Shown piece after piece: positions 55,007 to 64,000 of a stretch of 64,000 bases of DNA. Both the position numbers and the translations under genes were made by a program. The stretch lies in contig JAKUDP010000010.1 of assembly GCA_022570795.1 (NCBI GenBank), positions 372,001-436,000 of the forward strand, written 5' to 3'. A model generated the notes under the pieces. It saw nothing but the letters and a program-made list of their open reading frames with translations. It had not been told where the DNA came from and searched no databases. The number at the start of each line of letters is the position of its first letter. Within the stretch, counting starts at the first letter, position 1. This DNA is from Sphaerulina vaccinii. Taxonomy: Eukaryota > Ascomycota > Dothideomycetes > Mycosphaerellales > Mycosphaerellaceae.

Positions 55007-56939
55007 GGCCGTACTCGTAATCTTCTCCGTTATATAAATCCTTATACTAACTCCGATTTCTTGTATCTTTACCTATAATATGCTATCCCTACCTCGCCGT
55101 CGCCCTCGTCGTTAATATATTACTAGAATAAAATCCGAAAAAGTACTATTATTACTTTATAGTGCGCCTAGTAGAATAGTAGGTTAATAAGCTTCTCTGC
55201 CTATTACAAGAAGAGAAACTAAGTAATAATACTATCTCTTACTTTCTTAATATTAGCTACTACTATATCGACAAGATAGTAAATAACTATAGGCTCTTTA
55301 GTATACTATATTTTAAAAACTTTAATAAACTTAGTTATAAGTATATTTTTATATTCTTCTTTATCGATAAAATCGATAAGCTCCTCGAGAATCGGCTAGT
55401 ATTATATTAAGACGAAATTACCTAGTATCTATATAATAAGTTTAAAGTAGTAGTAGTAATATCTACTATTTTAAAAATACTAAAAAAGAATAAGTAGATA
55501 AAGAAGGTTAGTATATATAAAATATAGAAGTAAAAGAAGCTTTTTTATAAGATATTTAAAAAACTAGTAGTCTAGACTAGATATTAATAAAGATAAGGTA
55601 TATTATATTAATAAGAGTACTACTAATAAATATACTAGATAGAGGAAATATAGCTATATATATATTAGTATACTATTATTCGATTCTAGTTTATATATTT
55701 GCTCTACTAGATAGTTAGTATTACTAGCTATTATAATAAAAAAATATCTATCTAGTATACTTATTATCTAAAGCTCTATTATTATAGTAATATTCGAGTA
55801 CTAGCTTAAGTATATAGTACTACTATAGCTTAGCAAAAGATAGTAGATTATTATAGATAATACTTTAGTATATTATAGTTAAAATAAAAAAACTATATAA
55901 GACTATAGGTATAAAGCTAAAGTACTTGATACTATACTTACTAGACTTTAATCTAATTAAACTATTATTTAATATATTTAAGGTATAGATTAGAAAAAAT
56001 ATATAATAAGTAGACTTTTATAATAGCTTTAGTAACTTCTTATAGTATACTATCGATAATATTCTAAAGATTCGAGAGGCTATACTAGCTTTGTTTTAGA
56101 AGTACTACTAGTAATAAAGAACCTTACTATTTAGATAGATAATATTACTATAACTATTATAAGAATAGATTAAAACTAGTAGTTATTAACAAGCTTTTAA
56201 TATACTTACTTCTAATATATATACTTCTAATATATATACTCGTACTTTTAGTAATAGTATCTTATAATCTCTTATAGCTATTTTATAATTCTTTATAATA
56301 ATTTAAGCTTATAATAGCTTTATCTAGTTCTATAATACTATCTATCTAGCTTCTTCTATCTTCTATAAAAGCTTTATTCTCTTTTAGAATAGTATATCTA
56401 GCGCTAGATAGATAGACAAACTATACTAAAATAGAAATAAAAAGAATACTATAGATATATTATTAGATAGTAGTAAGAGTAGAGCTAGTATAATCTTTAT
56501 AGTACTATTACTATTAGATATCTATATATAGATTAGCTTTTTCTTAAACTACTAGCTTACTATACTTAATTCTAGAAACTTACTATCTATCTATATTTAC
56601 TTCTAGAGACTTACTATCTATCTATTTATATTTTATTACTATTCTACTACTAAATATATATAATTCTACCTATTTCTATAATATATATACTTTTAAAAAA
56701 AGATATATAAAAAAAGTTTAATATATAAAAGATATATATATATAAGTAAATTAGAATACTAAAATATATTATTTAGTAATAGTAATAAAGCTTAAAGTAG
56801 AGCCTAGCTAATCTATTAGCTAAAATATATTAAATATATAGTATATAGCCTACTTATAGATACCGACTTTCTAATCTAATATTAGAAAATTAGAAAAAAC
56901 TAAAAGTTTATTCTCTATATAGCTAAGTTACTATAAGTA

Positions 56940-56991
56940 GAGTTAGAGTTATACTAGAGTTAGGATTAGAGTTAGAGTTAGAGTTAGGGTT
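56940..56991 (+). repeat. Degenerate telomere-like hexamer tract
   Basis: Seven or so tandem GAGTTA units with variants TTAGGA and one TTAGGG lie inside the mutated element. TTAGGG is the usual telomere repeat of filamentous ascomycetes. Confidence 0.7.
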
Positions 56992-59214
56992 GTATTTTAA
57001 CTAATTATAGAGGCTACTAGCTACTCTAAGTCTCGATATTATAGATATATAAACTTTTTAAAAATTATTAATAGTAGATATTTTTAAGTTACTTTAGATA
57101 CTAATTATACTATAACTACTTATCTACTCGATATACTTTTTAGCTATATTAAAAGTACAATTACTAAAAATAATTATATTATATTATATCTATAAAGACT
57201 ATATATATATATTATATAATTTTAGTTATAGCTCGATATTAAAGACCTACTTATAATATTTTAGAGTCTACTATAACTAACTTTTAGGTAATATAATACT
57301 ATATCTACTAACTTATATACTTCGGAATATAATAGTAATAATACTATTTAATATAGAAGAGCAAATATAATAATTTCTAGTAATATATATAGCTTCTGTT
57401 TCTAGTACTAATAAAATAGATAGTCTCTACTTTACTCTAATATATATAAGCTTTCTTTACTACTATCTATATCTCTACTACTATTACTTTTACTATTTGC
57501 TAGTATCTATTTTATAAGACTAATATTAGATAGATTCGTATACTACTTATACTCGTGCTTATTATATTTATATACTATTTTAATAAGTCTATAGTATTAT
57601 TCTTCCTTTAAGCTATAGTCGTTCTATACTTCTAGTATAATTGCTATAATATTATCTAGGCCAAAGTCCTTCGAGTTAAAGAGCTAGTATATATTATTAA
57701 TATTATTATAATAGTACTACTAACTATTCTTATACTATTACTTAAGCTAGTTAAAAAAGATATAGAATTGTATATCTAGTCTATAGTAATCTAAATTAAC
57801 TATAAAAGAACTAGATAGTACTACTATTACTAGAGTAGCTTCTTGCTTTTTAGCTAGACTATAACTATATCTATTATTATAGATATTTACTTCGAAAGAG
57901 CTATAAAAAATAGTAGCTATCTTCTTATTCTTTATTTTCTAGCTATATAGATTATACTTATTATTATAGCTATATAGCTTCTTAAGTCTAGAAGCGAGGT
58001 CTATACCTAGCAACTTAATAGTAGTTAGAAAGTATTCTAGGCTTAAGCTATTCCTTTTTAAAAGTAGTAGCCTATTAAACTATTATAACTAGACTAACTT
58101 TATAGTAGTTAAAGTAGTAGTTATATCTACTAGACTAGTATATACTACTAATATTATTATAGTTTTTATTTATATACTTCTATATAGTAGTAATTAAATA
58201 CTTTAGACTAGTATACTATTCTATAATACTAGGTAAGCTATCTAGATTATTATTTTCTCTAAGCTTATAGTCTATAGTAGTATAGCTTCGAAGAAGCTTA
58301 TAAAGCTAGTTATTTATTATAGTCTATATACTAGTAGGTACCTAAGTACTTTAATAGCTTTAAGTTACTAAGTTACTAGAGGTACTAGATTATTTTTTAG
58401 CTTAAGTTCGAAAATAATATTAATTATTATATAGTAGTACTAAATAGTCTTTTTATTATTTTGCTTATACTAGTAAGTATAAATATTATAAGCTCTAGTA
58501 ACTATATTCTTATTAAAGTCTATAAAGTAGAAGCTTTAGTTAGCTTTAAATTTATTATAAGTACTATAGATATTATAGCTCTTTATAGTATATTTATCTT
58601 TAAACTTCTTTAGTAATATTTTTTTCTACTAGTATACAAACTAGTATTTAAAGTTATTATAGTAGTAATAATTAGTATTATTAAAAGAGTAGATAAAAAA
58701 TATAGACTTAATCTTTAACTTTTTTTTACTATAGACTATACTATACTATATATTAATAGTAAGACGCTTCGAGATAGGCCTATTATTCTAGTTAGACTCT
58801 AATAATAAGTCTTCTAGTAGTAGTAGTATAGCTTTATAAGTAATAGTAGCTTTTTTTATTTTCTAGTTTAGCTTATACTTTTTTTTCTTCTATACTAGTA
58901 TAGGTATTACTAGCTTACTAATACTACTAACTACCTCTTTACTATTAAATATATTCTTATTCTTCTTTTTAGTATCTATTTCTATATTTTTATTTACTTT
59001 TATACTACTATACTATAACTATAAATAACTATCTATTAAATAGTTAAGAAGCTTATTATCTTTAGTATATATAATATAGTATATAATTAGCTCGTCTTTA
59101 CTACTAGTTTCTACTATATTATTAGCTTTAATATAATAATAATAAGATACTAGCTTCTTCTTCTTAGTAAGAAGGCCTTATTAAAACTAGGTATAGGCTT
59201 TGTATATATCGACT

Positions 59215-59215
59215 A

Positions 59216-59272
<57 letters not shown>
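59215..59272 (+). repeat. Trinucleotide microsatellite (AGT)n
   Basis: About 19 uninterrupted AGT/TAG units near the right end of the mutated element. The perfect array suggests expansion after RIP. Confidence 0.92.
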
Positions 59273-59459
59273 AAAAAATTTACTTAGGCTATAGCTATTA
59301 TACTAGATAAACTTAAATAGTAATAGCGAGGTTTTTCTTATATCTAAGTCGATAATATAGTCTAGTATAATACTAAGCGAGCGACAATATATAGTGCGTC
59401 CCAATAGCCTACTAAGCGACAGGCGAGAACTCGGGCAAAGAGATATCGGAAGTTCTACG

Positions 59460-59489
59460 GGCTATAGCACGACATTCTGCAAGTCATAG
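59460..59489 (-). repeat. Right terminal inverted repeat of the 4.5-kb element
   Basis: Partner of 54977-55006. Its core matches that of the 331-bp element near the left of the window. Confidence 0.88.
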
Positions 59490-59522
59490 TAAGTAGACTA
59501 CACTCGAACTGCAATGGACCAC

Positions 59523-59627
59523 GCTGAGATCTTGCTTAGTCAGCAAACGCCTGAGAATGTCAGGTAGCTCCTCGGTAATCCGCGCCCCAATATCACGAGC
59601 GAGAGACTGACCATCGGAGTCAGTCAT
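59523..59627 (-). CDS. Putative first exon of the SET-domain gene
   Basis: An ATG at 59627 opens a 35-codon frame, MTDSDGQSLARDIGA then RITEELPDILRRLLTKQDLS, which reads like an amphipathic helical N-terminus. A GT donor at 59522 leaves phase 0; the acceptor CAACAG just before 54963 is also phase 0 and leads straight into the SET-gene frame, whose own 3' phase then agrees. The joined gene would have 586 residues. The intron would be 4,559 bp with the transposon but 44 bp without it and one TA copy. Donor GTGGTC is not ideal and 44 bp is slightly below the other introns here, so this is a reasoned proposal, not a certainty. Confidence 0.45.
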
Positions 59628-61007
59628 GGAAGGAATAGTCATGCCCAGCCAGCGGAATGGACAGGTTTGTCGCCTGCCTTGCTGTCGGAGTGTTTAGGAC
59701 CAGAGCCAATCTGCTCACACCGGTGTCAAGATCGTGAGTAACGTGGCGCCATTGGCTACTACAGTCCGCAGACCGCAATCGCACATGTCGAGCAGCTGAG
59801 ATCGGACGATGCAGTCTATGGGAGGACAGGATGGGTGGCCAAGGCATATTGCGAATCTTACGAAGAGCCGAAGTCGACCCAGAGAACGGCAACGATCAAG
59901 GGCTCGGGCCGATCGCCAACAAACACCAACTCAAACACTGACATTGACACTTCACTCGTGAACTCCTCTATCACAGCATCATTGCAGATCATCACGTTGA
60001 CTGTCGAGCTGATAAACGTCTCATGCACTGTCATGATGGGATGAGGTTGCCACATTGGAAACACCTCGAGATGCGTCAGAATCACGGCAACAACCACGAC
60101 CAACCATAACATTTGCGACTGTACAACACGACTCCATTTCAGCAAGTGGCTGCCAAAGCTGCACGATATCCAATCATAGCCTTATATTAGCGATTACTCT
60201 TCATGGCGGTCTGTCTGGAGACTGCTACGAGGCTCGAGCACAGCAGCACTGGAATGTGCATGTGATGTTCATGCATACACTCGCCAACCGCGACCAACCG
60301 AGCCTGCCTACCTACCTCAAGTCATGCGTTAATCGGGCCCGAATTTATCTCGAACGAAGTAGAGGGGCTGGAGATGCTTCGTAGAGCAGAGGATCTCGAC
60401 GTTGGCGAGATGTCAACCTGGTGTTCCTGCATATGTTCTGGAACGGACCGCCAAGCGACCGCGCCATTGCACGATCCAGGTTTCCAGGACAGGCCATGTC
60501 GCAGAGTCTTGTGTTATGGCTGAAAGAATCTCAATATATCAATTCTGAGGTGAAACCACTCGAGGATGTCTCCACTACACCATCACACTGTCGGGAACAA
60601 GACCAATAGCAACCGGTTTCAACATCCCTTGCTTTACTTGCCAGTGCCATATTCTCGGAGCCTGTTCGAGAGCTCTATCTTAGGGCAAACTGTGTTGCAA
60701 CAATACGCTGATCTACACCGGTGTGGAAGGTACGATCATCGTTAAGCCGTGCTGTTCAGCAATGGAGGTGCGTGGACACGACGTGCTTATCGAGTTCGAC
60801 ACCCTCAATCTAGCTTGCTGCAGCGGCAGGACTGTTACAAGGAATTTGAACTCAGACAGGTGAGCGCAAAACAGCTCATGCGCAGCACTCTTAACAGACG
60901 TGGCTGCTGTTCTGCTTGTTCGATTTCGCAAAAGTGATACATCACATCTGACATATTTCCCTCCATCCCTCCCGCTAACCTTGCACACTATACTGCACCA
61001 ACCACCG
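59628..61007. other. 1.4-kb spacer, one doubtful ORF
   Basis: A minus-strand frame at 59858-60145 (95 codons) starts MLKWSRVVQSQM and has a hydrophobic helix (LWLVVVVAVIL) that could be a signal anchor, but its downstream part matches nothing and an opposite-strand frame overlaps it. I leave it unassigned. The rest should include promoters for the SET gene (if its exon 1 is right) and the Rua1_C gene. Confidence 0.35.
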
Positions 61008-62055
61008 ATGAGCTGGCCATATGAGTCTTACGACGGGGTGAACGGCTACAGATGGTCGGCCTGGCCCGAGCACATCAACAACAATCACTACCACGAGTAC
61101 AGCAATGACCATCAACACGCACACCAACCTGCTGAACAGACGCCTGGCTACTATGAAGCCAATCACTACGCGTTGAATGGGTCACTCAACCACTATCCTG
61201 TCCAATATGTCGGACAGTTGCCATCAAGTGTCAGCTCTCCCACCGACTCACCCACTTCGACTCCAGGTCTTGACTCTTGCTCTGGACTGCCTGCATGGCA
61301 CTCTGGAAGCTCGTCATATGCTACTTACCAATCGAGCACTCCAAGCCCTAGCGACCTCTCTTCTCGTGATGCTTGGTTGGTGTCTCCAGAATCTGCAACA
61401 TCATATCAGGAGCCTGTAACATTTCAGCACCGATATCATTCGAGCGATCCCAAGCATGATCTTGCCACCGACAGACGATTAGCTGAAGACCTAGCAGCGC
61501 AGTTGCCAGCCGATATGGAGTTCGGGTTGACCCTCGAGACTGTCGGAACGAGGACAGATCCGTCACACAACGTGACCTCCGGTCTGCCGAGGCCACGTCC
61601 TCAGGACCCACGTTGGGAAGGAGATGAATACGCTGCAAGATGGGTTCGTGGCGAAGGCATCTCGCGTGCAGGATTTTGTGGTTTGTGTTCCACTTGGTAC
61701 GCCATCCTACGTCCACATCTGCAACATATGGGCTAATGATCGTTGTAGGCACAAGCTCAAGGACTCCGCCTACTGGTATCACATGCATTATACGCATGGT
61801 ATCAGTTGCGCAACAGGGAAGTTCTTCTCTGCCCCGCGAGCTGGACGAAGTGCTCAGGGCGCTGTGGGATACGATGCACTATGCGGTGGCTGTAATCAGT
61901 GGGTGTATGTCGGACGTCTGGACCGCTGGCATACACCATACTTCCGCCACGCATACAAGTGTCAGACTGCTCAGCGTCCTCGCATCTCCCGCCCACGGAG
62001 CAATGCTAGAAGCCCCACCAAGTCTTGCGCCCTCAGGACCCTGAAGCCACTTTAA
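61008..62055 (+). CDS. Rua1_C-domain protein, putative transcription regulator
   Basis: Exons 61008-61696 and 61749-62055 (52-bp intron splitting a Trp codon) give 331 residues. The first 200 residues are low-complexity, rich in Ser, Thr, Pro, Tyr and His (HINNNHYHEYSNDHQHAHQP). The C-terminal domain reads DEYAARWVRGEGISRAGFCG, LCSTWHKLKDSAYWYHMHYTHGIS..TGKFF, then CGGCNQW and YFRHAYKC: paired Cys and His residues in the order of the Rua1 C-terminal domain (formerly DUF4451), probably zinc-binding. In Ustilago Rua1 activates glycolipid biosynthesis genes; ascomycete relatives are mostly uncharacterised. Start MSWPYESYDG is preferred to the frame's earlier ATG at 60900, which is in spacer-like sequence. 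Confidence 0.86.
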
Positions 62056-62611
62056 GAGCGGAATAACACGCGACTACTATTCTTTGAGAAACACTGGGCT
62101 CCTACTGAGCTCTTCTGCAAGCGTTGATAGCTCATTTGTACCTTGTGACGAGGCTTTTGCCTCCGTGCGGACGAGAGTGTGACACTTGTCGAAGTTGGCC
62201 CCATCTGCTGTACCTTTTCTCACGACATCACGAATCTCGGTCTCCCAGCACAATTAATCACGTAGTATTCAATAATCACTTCTCTTACTCGCGACAATGA
62301 TCCCGCTTCACTTGCCCTAGTCCTCCGGCTAAAGTCGCTGAACCTGCTTGGGAGCCGTTCCTGCATGAAACAGCCAGGTTGTATACCCCGGCTTACCCCA
62401 TGGGGGCTTGCTCCACATGTTGTTGATGTTGTGCAGCGAAAATGCATTGGGGGCTTAGAGAGCGATGGACAGCTTCTGCTGCAATGTCGAACCTCGCGCT
62501 ATCGTCCCATACTTCTCCCGAAGTCAAGTATATGAATGTCTGTGGCTTCCCGTCGCCAACTACTCTGCCTCAGACCTTCTTCCTTCACATCCACCATAGA
62601 TCTCAGTGACC
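62056..62611. other. Spacer and promoter of the sugar-transporter gene
   Basis: About 555 bp without a gene. An inverted pair around 62385-62412 (CCCCGGCTTACCCCATGGGGGC) includes a CCCCATGGGG palindrome. Otherwise nothing was recognised. Confidence 0.45.
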
Positions 62612-64000
62612 ATGGTCAAACACTATCTCGGCGGCGGCGGCGAAGCTCTTACTGTTTGGATCTCCATGTGCGTAGCTGAACGTCCAAGCTATCACAGCAT
62701 CTAACAGCCTCAACAGCGCGGCGAGCACAGTCCTCGTCTTTTACGGCTATGATCAAGGTATGGCCTCCACACCAGCCGGTGAACAAACACTGACAAACAT
62801 TGCAGGCGTCTTCGGAAATGTCATCATCAATCAGAACTTCCTCGAAACTTTTGGCCATCCTTCCGCAGACACTCAAGGCACCATGACTTCCATCTATAAC
62901 ATTGGATGCTTCGTAGGAGCAATGTCAACCTTATTCACAGGTGACTATCTCGGCCGACCACGTCAAATCCTCCTAGGTAGTACAGTAATCGCCATCGGAG
63001 CCGTGATCCAGACAGCATCATATGGTGTCCCACAGATGATGGTCGGAAGAGTCGTTGCAGGCATAGGAACAGGCATGAACACCGCCACAGCAGGAGTTTG
63101 GCAAGCCGAAACATCCAAGATGTCCTCTCGAGGCAAACTCGTAATCATCCAGATGGCGAATTGCATTTCCGGCTTCTCTATCAGCAACTGGCTCACTCTG
63201 GGGTTCTCTTTCGCGCCCAAGGATGTAGCCTGGCGTTTCCCATTGGCATTTCAGATATTCTTCACGCTCTGTATCTGGGCCATGTGTCCTTTCTTGCCAG
63301 ATTCTCCAAGACTCCTGATTCGTAAAGAGAAATATGAAGAAGCTCTGGAAGTCCTCGCGGCATTGGAAGGTCATGGAGCAAGTACCGACTCGCCAGCTGT
63401 GCGAGCACAGTTCGATATCATCAAGGATATTCTTGATCGCGAAGATAAGAATCAGTATACCTGGTGGCAACTCATTACCGGACGAGGACCATCCGGTGTG
63501 CTTCGTCGCATGATCCTTGGAGCGGTCATGCAGGCTATGAATCAAGTCAGTGGTATCAACGTGAGTACTTCCGAACGTGACCTACTGCATTACATCAGGT
63601 GTGCTAACAGCATCTCCTCGGCTCCAGGTCACCAGCTACTACATGTCGTATATCTTCATCAACGCTCTTGGAATATCTGAGCTCTTGTCGCGTATCCTGG
63701 CAGCTTGTGGATCCGTCGACTATCTCATCTTCGCTTGCCTTGCTTACTTCGTGATTGAGAAGTATGGTCGTCGGCGAGTGATGATGTGCTCAGCAGCTGC
63801 ATGCTCCATATGCTGGACAGTGATCGCCATCGTTCAAGGCCTAGCTGAGAAGGGTGGCGACAGCTACGTCCTAGGATCTGTAGCTGTGGCATTCTTCGTG
63901 AGTCGAGAAGCCTGCTGATGGTCAGCGCCATGCTGACAGCCTGCAGTTCTTGTTCTTCGCATCTTTCGGAATGGGAGTCCTCGGAGTGCCGTGGCTGTAT
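62612..64000 (+). CDS. MFS sugar transporter, 5' part
   Basis: Exons 62612-62667, 62708-62757, 62806-63560, 63628-63897 and 63947 to the window edge; all introns are 40-67 bp and in phase. Start MVKHYLGGGGEALTVW, then STVLVFYGYDQG, the first helix of fungal hexose/lactose-type permeases. Sugar-porter signatures are present: DYLGRPRQ after helix 2, GRVVAGIGTGMNTATAGVW (loop 4 region), PDSPRLLIRKEKYEEAL after helix 6, and EKYGRRRVMM after helix 8. It is a 12-helix plasma-membrane proton symporter or facilitator by family. The last visible exon FLFFASFGMGVLGVPWLY precedes the expected PAEI motif beyond the edge. Substrate unknown. Confidence 0.92.

Larger units (their letters stand above)
54977..59489. 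mobile_element. 4.5-kb RIP-mutated DNA transposon with 30-bp inverted ends
   Basis: Ends 54977-55006 and 59460-59489 are inverted repeats of 30 bp with one mismatch (start CTATGACTTGCAG), flanked by TA on each side (54975-54976, 59490-59491). Between about 55,150 and 59,380 the DNA is strongly A+T-rich, CpA and TpG are almost absent while CpG survives, and there is no ORF of 60 codons in any frame: the signature of repeat-induced point mutation. TA duplication and ends suggest the Tc1/mariner-pogo group, but 4.5 kb is long for that, so nested insertions or another superfamily are possible. No transposase residues can be read. Confidence 0.85.

Noticed and set aside
54977..59489. Mitochondrial DNA insert or centromere as explanation for the AT-rich block
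   Set aside because: The terminal inverted repeats with TA duplication and the CpA-specific depletion point to a RIP-mutated transposon; no mitochondrial gene is readable and the block is short and sharply bounded.
60421..60609. 62-codon frame upstream of the Rua1_C gene
   Set aside because: Short, motif-free and without splice context; treated as chance.
62395..62404. CCCCATGGGG palindrome as an operator
   Set aside because: A single 10-bp palindrome 200 bp upstream of a transporter is not enough to call a regulatory site.

Overview
The window is nuclear DNA from a filamentous ascomycete (Pezizomycotina). Most genes are broken by short introns of about 47-80 bp with GTNNGT donors and CTNAC-like branch sites. 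Gene spacing is about 2-2.5 kb on both strands with no operons. The families are typically fungal: Tsc10, Efr3, an Ark/Prk kinase, a Rua1-type C-terminal domain, CIA30, an ankyrin-CorA fusion, and a pisatin-demethylase-like P450. One 4.5-kb block carries repeat-induced point mutation (RIP). The overall look fits Dothideomycetes, perhaps the Mycosphaerella group, but that placement is inference.

Layout, left to right. 1-885: 5' part of a GH13 maltase, with a 331-bp miniature transposon just upstream (1018-1348). 2-16 kb: an unrecognised membrane-associated protein, Mediator subunit MED8, an F-box-like protein, a large ankyrin/CorA-like membrane protein, a second F-box protein and a CIA30-domain protein. 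16.7-20 kb: a bZIP factor with a 2.5-kb gene-free upstream region. 20-31.4 kb: 3-ketodihydrosphingosine reductase and a CCDC25/Jlp2 homologue sharing a 167-bp promoter, dipeptidyl peptidase III (with a 7-nt micro-exon), a GPI-type wall protein, an Ark/Prk-family kinase and a methyltransferase. 31.8-37 kb: a cysteine-rich secreted protein, a single-pass membrane protein with a heptad-repeat tail and an MFS drug-type transporter. 37.6-47.1 kb: an RWD/DUF1115 protein, Pho13-type phosphatase, S-formylglutathione hydrolase, RPB6 divergent from a TFIIIA-like zinc-finger gene, and EFR3. 48-53 kb: a four-exon orphan gene, a second small inverted-repeat element and a P450.

53.2-59.6 kb is the most unusual part. 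A SET-domain (lysine methyltransferase-like) gene runs up to a 4.5-kb, very AT-rich element with almost no CpA/TpG. The element has 30-bp terminal inverted repeats and a TA target duplication. The same inverted-repeat core bounds the 331-bp element at 1018-1348, so the two look like a long copy and a non-autonomous relative. A plausible first exon of the SET gene lies on the far side of the element in a compatible phase, which suggests that the transposon sits in intron 1. 61-64 kb: a Rua1_C-domain regulator and the 5' part of an MFS sugar transporter that runs off the window.

Most genes are conserved housekeeping functions (transcription, sphingolipid and PI4P membrane biology, C1 detoxification, transport). 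No biosynthetic cluster, rRNA, tRNA or CRISPR array was recognised by eye. Exon boundaries were read manually from splice signals and phase agreement; they are predictions, not transcript evidence.
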